Source: Porodaedalea pini (taxonomy: Eukaryota > Basidiomycota > Agaricomycetes > Hymenochaetales > Hymenochaetaceae). From it: a DNA stretch of 64,000 nt. The stretch covers positions 1 through 64,000 of the forward strand of contig NBAY01000035.1 of assembly GCA_002794775.1 (NCBI GenBank). Reading direction: 5' to 3'. The position numbers and the translations under genes are program-made. The notes under the pieces were generated by a model. It was not told the DNA's origin. It did no database searches and was given only the letters and a program-made list of their open reading frames with translations. Each line of letters begins with the position of its first letter. The stretch's first letter is position 1. Below are positions 1-12,200 of this stretch, piece by piece.

Positions 1-1
1 T

Positions 2-401
2 CGAAGGGACATCTCTACCATCCGTTTCGTCCCTCCTACCACATACAAGAAGAAACCAGAGAAGAAGAAGATTATGTGTGAGAACGTATTTGCTTACTGC
101 AAGGAGACAGGGATCGATGATCTTGGAGCGGAGAAAGCTGTTGTATAGTCAGTAATGTTCAGTCTTTGAATGATCATAATATGGAGCTGACCTTGCAATA
201 CTGTTTCGCAGCGGCTCGGAACATATGCCGCAGAAAGGCGATAAAGATAAAGACCCATGGGAGCGCCTTACAGTGAGACTGTATGATACAGAAGGCAAGG
301 CGATGAAGCTGAAAGACCCGAGTGGCGAGGAATATGATCGTATTCATATCGCAACTGACCAGAAGAACTGGCACAGTAAAGGCCACTTCACGAAGGCCTG
401 A
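2..401 (+). CDS. 3' end of an unidentified protein-coding gene
   Basis: Two exons, 2-142 and 234-401, joined across a 91-bp GT-AG intron (143-233), give 102 residues before a TGA at 399-401. The acceptor at 211 is closer to consensus but breaks the frame, so the acceptor at 233 is preferred. The visible protein is basic and lysine-rich (YKKKPEKKK) and ends HSKGHFTKA. I do not recognise the family; a charged, soluble C-terminus is all that can be said. The gene starts upstream of the window. Confidence 0.5.
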
Positions 402-1196
402 TGCGATAATAATGGGATTAGCGAGTTTAGAAGCCATATATCCCTCCTCTCCTTCTCTCTTGATTGTTCCTGCCACTGGTAGTTCTATATGAACAACGGC
501 GACTATACGGTTGCAGTTACAATACTTGAGAGCTTAAACAATAAATGCAACGCATGATGTATTGTCAAGTGAAGTGCGAGAAAGTGATGCGCTCGACCGT
601 TTACTATTATTGCTGATCCACTTCGTTCCTCACTAAGTGCCCCCGTGCTGGCGAAATATCCCAATTAGGGGAGCCGAAATGATACTGCCACTCGCATGTC
701 CAGGATACTTGCGAGGTGAGAGCTTACTTGGGAGCTATGCACCGGTGTTGTGCCAGGAGGGAAGATGTAATGTGTCGTCGAAGTAGGGTTGTGTCTGGAC
801 TTTTAGGCTGCAATAATACAAGTGCCTTTTCCTAGAATGGACTCAGGATAAGATCATGACTCCGCGCGGGGATGTTGATGATCAATCTAGTCTGAGTCTT
901 CGTCGTAGATTGCGCTGCTTACAAAAAAAAAAAAAAAGGAAGAAGAGGAACTGGAGCTGGCTATTTTGTTACGAGAGAGAACTTGGAATTTTCTCCTGAT
1001 TAACGTCAATATAGACTAATCTCTTATTTAGTGGTCGAGTGCCTTTGATCGCCAGTCAGAGCCAGAGTTCTTGCCTCAGAAACCCTGCTGGGAAAGATGA
1101 ACCAATATTTTCTTTTGAATTTACATCTGGACGCACCGAGCCGTTTATAATTGAGACAATGCGATTACAGAGAACTCATAAGGAGAATTTAGACGT
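402..1196. other. Intergenic stretch, no gene seen
   Basis: Downstream flank of the first gene up to the fold-back element. It holds a run of 15 A at 923-937 and no convincing exon on either strand. The short open frame at the right edge runs into the transposon end and is not a gene. Confidence 0.5.
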
Positions 1197-1198
1197 TA

Positions 1199-2042
1199 CA
1201 GCCTTTTTCATAAGTCCTGCGACACGTGCATGTCACGTGAAGTGAGCCGCGTCAGAGCCAAAGTGTCGAAAAATTAGAATGAATGCCTATTTTCTCTGTG
1301 AATTCTGCACAGTACCTGCTCATTAAGTACTCAAAAAAAGGCACAGTTCTCAGGAGAAGAAATATGTAAAATAGGGAGCAATAAATTGACTGTGTAGGTG
1401 GAGATCAAACAAGTGCAGCTGGTCTGTTCTCTCACCCATTTCCACTGAGATTCAAAAATTATGGCTCCCCTACATCTACCTATAAAATTCTTTCCTGTAT
1501 CTGTAAATTAAGTATATGACTATATCAACATCTCCTGAAAGTTTGAAGCCAATCCATTCAGTATTCATGGTCCAGCAGCAAGATTTGTGTTCCACTTCAA
1601 GCTCTTTCCACCCTCCTTTTCTCACAACAGGTCTTGCAGAGTAGAACACAAATCTTGCTGCTGGACCATGAATACTGAATGGATTGGCTTCAAAATTTCA
1701 GGAGATGTTGGTATAGTCATATACTTAATTTACAGATACAGGAAAGAGTTTTATAGGTAGATGTAGGGGAGCCATAATTTTTGAATCTCAGTGGAAATGG
1801 GTGAGAGAACAGACCAGCTGCACTTGTTTGATCTCCACCTGCCTACACAGTCAGTTTATTGCTCCCTATTTTACATATTTCTTCTCCTGAGAACCGTGCC
1901 TTTTTTTTGAGTACTTAATGAGCAGGTACTGTGCAGAATTCACAGAGAAAATAGGCATTCATTCTAATTTTTCGACACTTTGGCTCTGACGCGGCTCACT
2001 TCACGTGACATGCACGTGTCGCAGGACTTATGAAAATGGCTG
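1199..2042 (+). mobile_element. Palindromic fold-back MITE, copy 1
   Basis: Two almost identical inverted arms (1199-1591 and 1645-2042, about 395 bp each) flank a 53-bp asymmetric spacer (1592-1644). The ends read CAGCCTTTTTCATAAG and its reverse complement, and the element is bracketed by TA (1197-1198 and 2043-2044), as for Tc1/mariner-type insertions. No open frame of useful size lies inside, so it is non-autonomous. Copies 2, 3 and 4 lie at 18482, 26023 and 62663. The superfamily is inferred from the TA duplication only. Strand denotes spacer orientation. Confidence 0.85.
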
Positions 2043-2044
2043 TA

Positions 2045-2896
2045 AAGGCCGGCGATAGCGGCTGCCGAGTCGTCTCTGAAAAGCAAAAGCGATCAAAACT
2101 TGAATCTAGGACAGCATAATCAGCATTGCTGATAGATAAGTGCTTCTAAGCCGATCAGTGTCTCTTCTTTGTCCTAAGAAAGGATTTGAAGCACAGATGA
2201 ATTCTGAAAGACAGGCGCACCGGTGAGTCAAGTGGAGAAACCAACGGCCTCATTCCAACTTCCGACGACGCGAGAAATTTGAACTCAAAGCGCGTTAGCG
2301 GCGTCGCGACAATCCAGGCTCCAGAATTCTTGCCGGCTACAACTTACAAGTCCAACTGCTTAATCAAATCTAAACTGGGAAGGAGAAATTATCATAGACG
2401 AGGAGGCGAAATCGACGACAACTTTGATTGATCACAGATCAGATAATGTACAGTACATACACATTACATGGCCTGGGTACCTAGGCACGAAAAGTGAAGA
2501 GAATCATGAATCGAAGCAGTGTGGTTGATAAATGGAAAGCGGAAAGGAAAGGCGACACCTGTTTCAACGTACACAATACAATCATAGCAATGAAAAAAGA
2601 AGGAATGCAAGGTGTGCAGCAACGGATGAGCGTAAGTTCTGAGGCGCATTACACAGGCGGAAGAGGCGAATAGAAAGACCCAGGGAAGTAGGGAAAGGCG
2701 TACAGCTCGTGCGCCGTAACGGAAGTCGTAGTCGGCATTGAGCTCAAATCATGAAGTATGAGAAATGAAGAATGACGTACAAATATGAATAATGCGGTGA
2801 AGAGAACAGGTACCATCCATCCATGAATACTCTAGATGCGTTGTCCGTGCTAAACCTTCCCAGAGGAACCCGGTGCGATAAAGGTTCGGTACGTGC
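2045..2896. other. 3' flank of the CHFR-like gene
   Basis: Lies between the fold-back element and the stop codon of the minus-strand E3 ligase gene. Short frames here have no family resemblance and no consistent splice signals. It probably contains the 3' UTR of the ligase gene. Confidence 0.4.
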
Positions 2897-5359
2897 TCAT
2901 TCAACCCGTACAGGATGTGCACTCGAATTACGGGGCGCACTCCCTTCCGCTAGGTCGGAGCCTATGTCAGACAGCATGCGGAAAGACGCGAAACCGGATG
3001 CTGAGACCGGTCTGACGTCTTCCATCGAGACATCTAGGTCTAAGCCCGCCTTCGACGGGCTCTGCATGCGTCTAACGCTCTGGAAGCCCGCTTCGAGTTG
3101 GGTAGCAGTAGCTGCTGTCGCCGCATAACAAGCCTCGAGGCGCGCATCTGCATCTATGTCTGTTGCATCTTCTGCTTTATCCTCCGCTTCGGACCCCGTA
3201 TCACTATCATATTCCGCGAGCAAGTTCTGGGTGAGGTGTGCTTCAACGGAACGCTGAGACTGCGATGAAGAGGGCTCTGCCCGTTCCGCATCGTCCACAT
3301 CTACTTCGACGACCGCTTCATCATCTCCTTCACGCACATCAACATGAGGCGGATCTCCAGCATGGATATCAGCAGCTGAAAGAGCCACACTCGCGGGTTG
3401 AATCTCTCCGAATCGTTCGCCTGAACCTAAGCCAGAGCGGGAGAACACCGCAAAGTCGTTTGTCGAATAGAAGTGCGGTTGTGTTATCCCTGAGACTAGG
3501 TTCGAGATACTTGGGAGAGCAGAAGCAGAAGTAGAGGTGGTGTCGGAGGAAATAGGGGGTAGAAACAGCATGCTGGATGCTGACGATGACATATCTCGAT
3601 TCACTGAAGAATTGGATGATGAGGCTCCGGACGAGGACGTGCTCGCTCGTGGCGCTTTCTCGGATTCAGCAGTAGAGATAATATGGTTAACTGCCCGGAG
3701 AATAAGTGAAAGTAAACGCAAATGTTGGTATAGTACACCTACATTCTTTCGCATGTGCTGAAAAATTGCATTAGAAGAAATTTCCGTAGAAGAATAAACG
3801 AAAGATCACTAACCGGGATCTCTGATGTGGCTGCATGACCCTCCTTCAGGGCAATCATTTCTGTCCTCAAGTATACCCTCACGAACAGCTTTCCGGCGCT
3901 CGCGAATCCACCAATCGCGCAGTCCGTACAGAAACACCTCTGTCGCACACAGTCTGCAGATAAACCGACGCGGCGAATTCGGATCCGGGTCCGTTCCTCC
4001 TGCCACAGGATGCATGTCCATGAATAAATCTTGTTCGATGAGTGGACGGAAGCTATCGGGCTGCGTTTGTATATGCGCGGCGATCTGTGGGAGAGTAGGA
4101 GCTCGGTGACGAATTCTTCCACAGCCATTGAAGGTTACTAACCTGGCGATATATCTGCTTCGGGGTCAAGCGCTGTGTCGTCATATAGTCGAGCATGAGT
4201 TCGACTTCAATCGTATTCCCCTCGAAGCAATCGTAAATCTCTGTGCTTTGAATAAGATCGACGACATCTGTCATGCCGTGCGGGCTCTGCATTGCTATCC
4301 CAAGCGCGGCACAGCGCCCTTGTACATTGATGCCACAGAAAGAGACTTGACAAAAGTCGCAGCGGGAAGTTGATGGTGCCCGCAGGGCTAGAAGTACTTC
4401 ACTAGAGAAAATTGTCAATTCTGAGCTGCATTCACAAACGCATGGCAAGTCACAGACCAATTGCCACAGAAACCATGTCCCGGAGGAGTCCCGTCATTAA
4501 CGTGCCATGCACTATCTGGATCAGTTGCTGGATCTGCAATGGGCCTTGGGCACGTCCAATGGAAGGGGTTGTTTGGTAAGCAATGGGGACAAGGCTGGAC
4601 GAAATCAGAGCTAGCTGGGATAACAGGTTCCGGAGAAGGTTCCCTCGGCATCGGAATCTAGAAAACATTAGGCGAAACAATTCTCAGAAAGGAGAAAGAC
4701 GTACCCTAAAAGCACGCAAGGCAGGATAGATCTCGTCAGCCTGCATGCGCTCTCGCTCGGTTCGCTGACGATGCGGCGCAGCTCGAAGAAGAACGTCCAC
4801 CATAGATTGCAGCGCTCGCGATGGCATTACTGCCGTAGAGACGCTCCGACAAGCGGGGCAGTTTGTGCCGCCATTCTATGTCGTGAATTTCGTGATATTA
4901 AGCCATGTCACGCGAGTGTTATCTCAGGGGCGGCTCACCTTCACCCAAAGCGTGCAACAACTGTAGATAGATGATTAGAATACAGAATAACTTCAAGAGA
5001 CGTTCCTCGTACCTTCCACAAAAGAAATGATCGCATGGTACTACGACGACCGGCTTATATACAAGTTCAGAGCAACAGCCACACTGAAGCTCCTGCGCAA
5101 GATCCTCGGCCAAGGCGTGACCATCGATTGTATGAGGTACATCCCCACCAAGTTGGCCGTTACCAAAGGTGTCCATTTCTTCTTTCATTCTCTTTCTATT
5201 CTTCCTCTCCTCGTCAACGTCGGGCGAAGCAGGTCTCTTGAGCGATGAAGCGGCGTCGGCGGCGGCGCTGACAGAGCGGTTCGACGATGCGTTGCTGTTG
5301 TATGAGGCTATGGACAGTAAAGTATTCACTGCGGATGTGTCGAAGTCTGTTGTCGACAT
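2897..5359 (-). CDS. CHFR-like RING-type E3 ubiquitin ligase
   Basis: Eight exons: 5359-5013, 4960-4939, 4875-4705, 4657-4458, 4401-4143, 4084-3814, 3757-3743 and 3690-2897. All junctions are in phase and give 692 residues. An N-terminal low-complexity region with a basic patch (KNRKRMK) precedes a complete C3HC4 RING at residues 93-132 (C93, C96, C109, H111, C114, C117, C129, C132). A cysteine-rich region follows (CPHC, FCGNC, CDFC, CRLC). Then comes a block with LRDWW and AHAKEFNHI, which resembles the C-terminus of vertebrate CHFR. The last ~260 residues are Ser/acidic-rich and probably disordered. The family role is E2-dependent ubiquitin transfer in mitotic stress control; that role here is inference. 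Unlike CHFR it has no N-terminal FHA domain. The start is the first ATG after an in-frame stop. Exons of 22 and 15 nt need cDNA support. Confidence 0.8.
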
Positions 5360-6242
5360 CGAGCGAGGTGTCGGCGTTGTCGATAGCGACAACGTCGTGG
5401 CTAGAGCTCAAGCAATCGCGGTTCACGCGCCGGTGTCATTTAATTAACGTCACGTGCATCCTGTCAACCGAGCTATGTATATTTTCACCACAAAGGATAT
5501 ATAAGTAGAAGAGTTAAATGTATAATTTTAATGTTGCATAAACGACATAGACTAGAAGAACATCTTAAAGCTGAAATAATCACCCTCTTTGCCTCAAAAA
5601 CTTGAAAACTGCATATAGCTCAAAGTGCGTTATGCCTTTGGGAAGGCTGGAGAGGCCTTCGGAAAGGCATACATGCCGTAAGGCCGAAAAATGCACGAAT
5701 GAACAGTCATGATAGAGAGCCTCCAAAGTAATAAAGATGCCATTCGCGAAACTTACTAATATTGTACCTTCGATGTGGCGATCAAAATGACCCATGCTTT
5801 GGCTGGAGCGGTACAATGCCAGTGGAAATCACAAAGGGAAGCTGATTTGTCTCGCGCGAGTCGAGTTGGCCATGCAAGAGCCACCTCGCAGCACCTCACT
5901 TGCGTGCAGTGTTCCAAAATATAAGATACCAACTTTATCGCACAGGATCTCGGAGGTGTCCGTAGGCCTGTTCAAAGGTATAAAACAGATAGCAGTCGAA
6001 GAATATAACTATTAGGGGAAGTGTACTTCGAGATTGGGCTTTTTAGCACTCGGTGTGGGTAATGGCTGAGTAGACAATCTGAGGATTTTCCGAAGTTCCT
6101 GGCGGAGATTTCGTGATCTTCGAGATCTGTAGGTAGCAGCAGATGACGATGAAAAAAGTGACAGTTACCTTAATCGATGCACCGAACTCAAGAAGAATCT
6201 CCCGTAGCTGTAAAGGTGAATCTGATGAACTGTGAAAGATAG
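5360..6242. other. Intergenic region upstream of the CHFR-like gene
   Basis: Contains the promoter side of the minus-strand ligase gene and runs to the ACT target duplication of the CACTA element (6243-6245). No convincing coding exon was found. It includes a strong imperfect hairpin at 5631-5671, listed separately. Confidence 0.4.
5631..5671. repeat. 41-nt imperfect hairpin
   Basis: TATGCCTTT pairs with AAAGGCATA and, past a GG/GG mismatch, GAAGGC pairs with GCCTTC around a short purine-rich loop. It lies in intergenic DNA without a nearby frame. It could be a transcript terminator, a small-RNA precursor or chance. Confidence 0.35.
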
Positions 6243-6245
6243 ACT

Positions 6246-6273
6246 CACTGCGTTTCACGGTCTCCTAACACCT
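6246..6273 (+). repeat. CACTA left terminal inverted repeat
   Basis: 28 bp beginning CACTGCGTTTCACGGTC. It matches the reverse complement of the right end at 26 of 28 positions, and both mismatches are transitions. Confidence 0.9.
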
Positions 6274-8859
6274 CACGCGTTAGGGAAATTAGCTAATGTA
6301 AATTAAACTGTACACTTTCCGGATTAGTTAGGTTAGAAAATTTTACTTAGACGGTTGTATATTAGCTAGATTTATGTATGAGAAAAATCCTACCTGATAT
6401 TTGTAGTGAAGAAACCGCATAGATGGAAATAACGTAACTACCCCGGGATGGAGTTTGAGTAGCTTCCTGAGCTTATCTACGTGAACCGAGGCTTTGCCGA
6501 CACAAATGACATAAACTGTCAATCAATGATTTGCATCGATCATTTCGACTTAACGTGTCGACTCGACGCGCAGCGTGCCGCCTCGCTGTGCACTGCGCAT
6601 CTTCCCTTGCTTCAATCCACCACCATCACCACTACCACGCTCCATTCGCGATGACCGGCTCAAACCCAAGCTCAATGAACAACTCAACAGCCTACCAGCA
6701 AAAGAAAGTACTCTGCCAATGTCAACTCTGCTGGGATCAATCCGGTGGCAAGGGCAAGAAAATACCAAGATACACAGCTCGGAAACACGCTCAACGATAT
6801 CCTCTGACAAGTACATCAAGTGCAGCAACCGCAGATCCAAGATATCATGCTCAACCATTCGGAAGGCCATCAGGAGAACCGCAAACAATAGCACCAGCAC
6901 TAGTACTCGTGCCAACAGGTGTGCCACCGGGAGTCCAAGTAACTGCCACATCCACAGAAGGTCCTCGCGAGGAAGTAGGACGTGGGGATGAGCAGGGGGA
7001 AAGGACTCAAAGCACTGAGGATGAGGAAATGGAAGGTACGCAGCTATATTTTTCACCCTTAGCGACGTAACTCATCACTCGGCCTGAGCTAGATGACTTG
7101 TACTGGCCTCTTGATACCGACATGAACGACACGGCGGGGGACGATTCAGATGATGCAATGGAGCATCTTCCCGAAAACTTCCAGTCACTACCGCTATCCG
7201 TAATTCCCGCCGCCCATGCTCGCCAGACGTACCAGTTCAAAGTACAAGAAAAACATTTCACTCCTCAAGATATTATACAAGGTGCCGATGCAACTTTTTT
7301 TTGGAGAATCGTCTTGCTTCTGGTGGCATGGCTTAATCTCACGTACCACCTGCCATTCCGTGCCTGTAACCTCGTGCTATCTGTTCTTAGGCTGGTTTTT
7401 TCTCTTTTGGGAGCCTTTCCGCTCGAATACAACCCAATTACAACTCTGAATACAACATTTCGAAGACTGGAGCTGGCCAACACCTTTCTAATAATGCCTA
7501 TGTGTCCTTCTTGCTGCAGAATTATCCCACATGATTCAAATTTAAACACTACTTGTCCTGGTTGCTCTGGTGTGCTTTTCGAGAAGCTCGCTACCACCTC
7601 AAGAGACTTCGGAACGTGTAGTGACCACGAAGCCATAAACAATAAAGATGCAAAAATCATCCTTAAATTGCCATTCAACCCGATCTCAAGACAGCTTTCT
7701 GAGCTTCTCAATTGCGAAGGTATGGAAGAGCACATCAATGCCTGGCGAATGTGTGTATGCAAGGAGGGCGAATTACTGGATATAATGGACATAGATATAT
7801 GGAAGACATTCCCTGGACCCGACAGCAAGACTTTCTTTGACAATGACCTGAATCGCTCAAGCATAAATGAGCTTCGGGTTGCTATCACCCTCGGATTTGA
7901 TGGGTGTGTTTCTCCCTTCTGTTTCATTGCTCTTTTACTTCCCTTGGCTCTATATTATCTTAGATTTGGTTATCAGACAAGCAAGCATGCGGCATCGTAC
8001 TCATCTGATGTGCTCTCCTGCAGCATAGCAAACCTACCGATCCAACTGAAGTACGCTTACATTTCCCTCTTTTTTACGATCATATGCTAATATACCTGAT
8101 GGTTAAGATGTCTCACTCGGAACCTTTTCCTCATCTCTATCTTCCCAGGTCCGAAGGCGCCGGATGGTGAACAAACCCAGTATATTCTCGCACCTTTCAC
8201 TGATGACCTCCTCAAGCTATTTCAAGACGGAATAATGATAAAAACACCTTGGTACCCGGAAGGTAAAGTACACTAGCTCTAATTTTTTAATTTTATCTTA
8301 CTTTTTTTTTAATAGGGCACCTTGTTCGTGTTGTCCTGGTCACCGTGTGCTGCAATCACCCAGCTCTGTGCAAAGTTGTCGGCTTTGCCGACCACAATCA
8401 CTTGAACCGATTCTGCATGAAGTGCATGATTGGTCACAGTGAGCTATTTACAAAGGAGGGCCTGACCAACGGTAAGCATTTATTCTTCCCTTTCTTCCGA
8501 CTCTGAGTCCAGCATTCCTTAGGATTTCCAGCTCGAACTGGTGAAGAGCATCGCAGGCTCAGGTTTGAGTACCTCGAGGGCGATGACAAGGACAGGGAAA
8601 CAATTCACAAGGAATTTGGTTTACGGTACACAGAGCTAATAAGGCTCCCATATTTTGATGCCATCTGTATGACAGTAATTGACCCGATGCATAACGTACT
8701 TCTAGGTTTATTTTTCTTTCTTTTCTTTCTCTTTCGTTCGCTCACTCACATTTGCCTCACTCAGGGATAATGAAGTCTCAGTGGCACGATTTGTGGATCA
8801 AAACAAATGTGCTTCATGAGCTAACGAAGCCGAACCAAGTCCAGCAAGAGCTGGACTTG

Positions 8860-9273
8860 TGTTAGGCGGGAGTCCGGGAGACGACTCGGACTGGGCAGGC
8901 CTCGGCTGACTGTCGTCTGGGACGTGCTATACTCGAGCGTAGACTCAGGACACGCTTACTCAGGCTAGGTCGTCGCGGAGGTAAGAGGATTAATACAAGT
9001 CTAAACTAATACAAGGGGGACAAGTCTCACCTAGGTCGTCGCGGAGGTAAGAGGAAAAGCAGAACAAGGAGTTCATGCGATTCCTGAGACCTTATATAGC
9101 GACGACCGTGAGACTATATTACCTAACATTACATAACGAGTGGGAATGGAACGAATGAAGGTAGTGTGGGAATGATTGTGTAAGATGGGTAAATATAATG
9201 AAAAGGACGAATATAATAAAGGAAATGGTAAAAGGGAAAATAAAGGAAAAAAGTGAAAGTTCAGGTTCTAACA
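8860..9273 (-). repeat. Gypsy-A1 3' LTR
   Basis: 414 bp. The pol stop codon TAA directly abuts its first base in the sense direction. The TATATAAG box and the 11-nt GTTCTGCTTTT of the 5' LTR are present here as well. Confidence 0.95.
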
Positions 9274-9287
9274 TTACCCCCCCTTCA
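9274..9287 (-). other. Gypsy-A1 polypurine tract
   Basis: On the sense strand GAAGGGGGGGTAA lies immediately before the 3' LTR, where plus-strand DNA priming is expected. It also encodes the last residues and stop of pol. Confidence 0.75.
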
Positions 9288-12200
9288 AGATTGGGCGTCC
9301 CGACCAACCATGATCGCGGTCGTCAGGTTCGGTGTCGACGAAGAGCGGACGGAGTCGTTGACGAGGGATGTCGAGTTTCCGAGGTGCACCGGGATGTTTG
9401 AGGTAGAACTCAGCGATCGCTTCCTTCGCGTTTTCGCCGAAGTCCGTCTCAGGTTGCCAAGTAGGTTCATTGTAGCCGACCCACTTGACAAGGTACTGTA
9501 GTTTCCCTCGGTGCAGACGTGAGTCTAGGACTTCCTCGAGTTCGTATTCCTCCTCGTTGTCGATGATGTCTGGCGGCGGCGGCGGCGGTTGCTTCTGGCT
9601 TTCAAAGGACGGTTCGACGGCGGGTTTCAACAGGGTTTCGTTGAAGACAGGGTGGACCTTTTTCCATCGTTTCGGGAGTTTGAGCTTGTACGCGCTCGCT
9701 CCTACCTTGTCGACGATGTCAAAGGGACCGTACCATTTGTCGGCGAGTTTCTTCGTGGGTGAATCTGTGCTGATATTTCGTCCATCGAGGAAGACCTTAT
9801 CGCCAGCCTTGTACTCCACCGAAGCTCCTGCCGTCCGGTCGTGGTAGCGTTTCATGTCGTCTGCCGCTTTGACCAGGTTGTCCTTCGCGACACGATGAGT
9901 CTCCTTTATGTGCTTCGCGAATTCTTCCGCCGACATGTTGGCAGACGAGGTTCGTGTCGTGTCAAAGCTCAAGGGGTGACGTCCTGTATTCGCGTAGAAA
10001 GGGGACATCTTCGTCGCCGAATGTTCGCGGTTATTGTACGCAAACTCTGCGAGGGGGAGCCAGTCTTTCCAGTCCGATTGGTGATGGTTCACGAAGAGTC
10101 TAAGATACTGTTCGAGTTCTTGGTTAACGCGTTCTGTCTGACCATCTGTCTGTGGGTGATACGCCGTCGACGGGTTGCCTTCGATGTGTAGGAGTTTGTA
10201 CAGCTCCTTCATCATTGATGCGTCGAACTGCGTGCCTCGGTCATGGATGATCTTCCTCGGCAAGCCGTGGAGGCGGAAGACGTGGTCTCGGTACAGCTGG
10301 GCCATGCCTTCTGCTGACAGCCTCGTCGTCGTCGGGATCGCGTGCATCTGTTTCGAGAACCTATCGACGAAGACACAGATTGCGTTGTGCCCCTTGGAGT
10401 CTGGGAGTTCTCCGATGAGGTCGACCGTGACAATTTCCCATGGACCTTCCGGGATCGTGTTCGGGTGAAGTGGCCTAGATCTCGATGTTCTCAGAGCCTT
10501 CGTCCGCTGGCAACGGTCGCATCCTCGGACGTATGCTCGAACGTCGGAGAACATCGACGCCCACCAGAAGTCTCGACGTACCAGTTCGACCGTCTTTGAC
10601 GATCCGGGATGTCCTGCCAGGGTCGAGTCGTGGCATTCCCGTAAGACCGCTTCCTTCATCGTTGACGGCACGTACACCTTTCCCTTCATCCGCCACAACC
10701 CGTCGGCCTTCACCATTCCCGTCGGTCTCTCCGACTCGTCCTGCGCCCTCTGCGCGTCACCCACTCGTTCCAACACTTCCTCACGCGACGTCCTCACCAC
10801 TCCACGATTCAGCCACTTGTCCTTGATGAACACGATGTCATCGTTGTCGTCCTTTCCCTCATCATAGCCTGCTTTGCGTGACAGTAAGTCCGCCTTGCCC
10901 ATCGTCTTCCCCGACTTGTGCTCGAGGTGGAAGTCGAATTCTTCGAGTTCGGTCCGCCAGCGAGCTTGTCGATAGCTCAGTTTCTGTGCCGACCTGAAGT
11001 AGGTGAGGTTGGCATGGTCGGACCAGATCTCGATCTTGTGGCGAGCGCCCAGGAGGTATTGACGCCATTCCTTGAGTGCCGAGACGATTGCGAGCATCTC
11101 CTTGTCGTAGATCTCGTAGTTTCGTTCGGCCGGTAGGAGCGCTTCTGACCTATAGGCGACTACTCTCCACTTGCCTTCCTGTTTCTGCAATAGCACGCCT
11201 CCGAGTGCGAAGTTTGACGAGTCCGCCTCAACGCGGAAAGGGCCCTCGTCGTTAGCGATGACCAGGACTGGAGGTGAGCAGAGACGTCGTCTCAGCTCCT
11301 CAAACGCCTCCTGCTGTTCGGTCTCCCATACCCAGTCCTTCTTGCCCGTCAGCGATGTCAGCGGATGGACCACCTTGCTGTAGTCCTTGATGAACCGTCG
11401 TAGCCAATTACCCATGCCGAGGAACTGTTGTAGCTCCTTGAGGTTTCGTGGGACTGGCCAGTTCGCAATCGCCTCCGTCTTTGCCGGGTCCGCCTTGATC
11501 TCGCCGTTGCCGATGATGTGACCGAGATACTTAACGACCTTGGCATCGAATTCGCACTTTTCCGGCTTCAAGTACAAGCCGTTTTCTCGGAGGATCTGAA
11601 GTACGCGCCTCGACGTGTCGATGTGCTCCTCAATGGTTTCTGAGAGGATCAGTATGTCGTCGAGGTATACGATGATCAAGTTCGCGTAGATCAGCTCCTT
11701 GAAGATGTGGTTGACGAACGCTTGAAACGTTGCCGGCGCATTGCAAAGACCGAAGAACATGACCGTTGGCTCGAATAGGCCCATGTTCGTGCGAAATGCC
11801 GCCTTCCACTCGTCGCCTTCACGGATCCGGACGTTGTAGTACCCCCAGCGAAGGTCAAGCTTAGTGATGTACTTCGCCTTCTTGACCTTATCAACAAGTT
11901 CGTCGATGAGAGGGAGGGGGTACTTATTCTTGATCGTGCCGTCGTTGAGTTTGCGGTAATCCTGGATCGGGCGTAGCGATTTGTCGGCCTTCTTTATGAA
12001 GAAGAAAGGTGACGCCATGGGCGATATCGACCGTCGAATGCGACCTGACTTCAGATTTTCATCGAGGAAGTCCTTGAGCGACTGCTGCTCAGTTGGTGTG
12101 AGCGGGTAGATCTTACAGTCGCTCGGTTTGAAGTCGGGCTTCAAGTCGATGACGTGGTCCCACGGGCGATGTTCCGGTAGCTTCTCGAAACCTTTTTCGC

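Noticed and set aside
1039..1245. 68-codon frame ending TAFFISPATRACHVK, with a similar tail on the minus strand near 63,465
   Set aside because: The shared tail is translation of the fold-back element's terminal repeat, not a protein family.
6040..6070. CACTCGGTGTGGG near 6,050 as a possible CACTA left end
   Set aside because: No matching inverted copy exists on the right; the pair 6246 and 20286 matches over 26 of 28 bases with a target duplication.
7265..7927. 220-codon minus-strand frame inside the transposase region
   Set aside because: Antisense to transposase exon 2, whose plus-strand reading fits family motifs and closes in phase with 12 other exons.
9485..9847. Plus-strand frames antisense to Gypsy-A pol, recurring in A2 and A4
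   Set aside because: They recur only because pol recurs; the sense strand carries all catalytic motifs.
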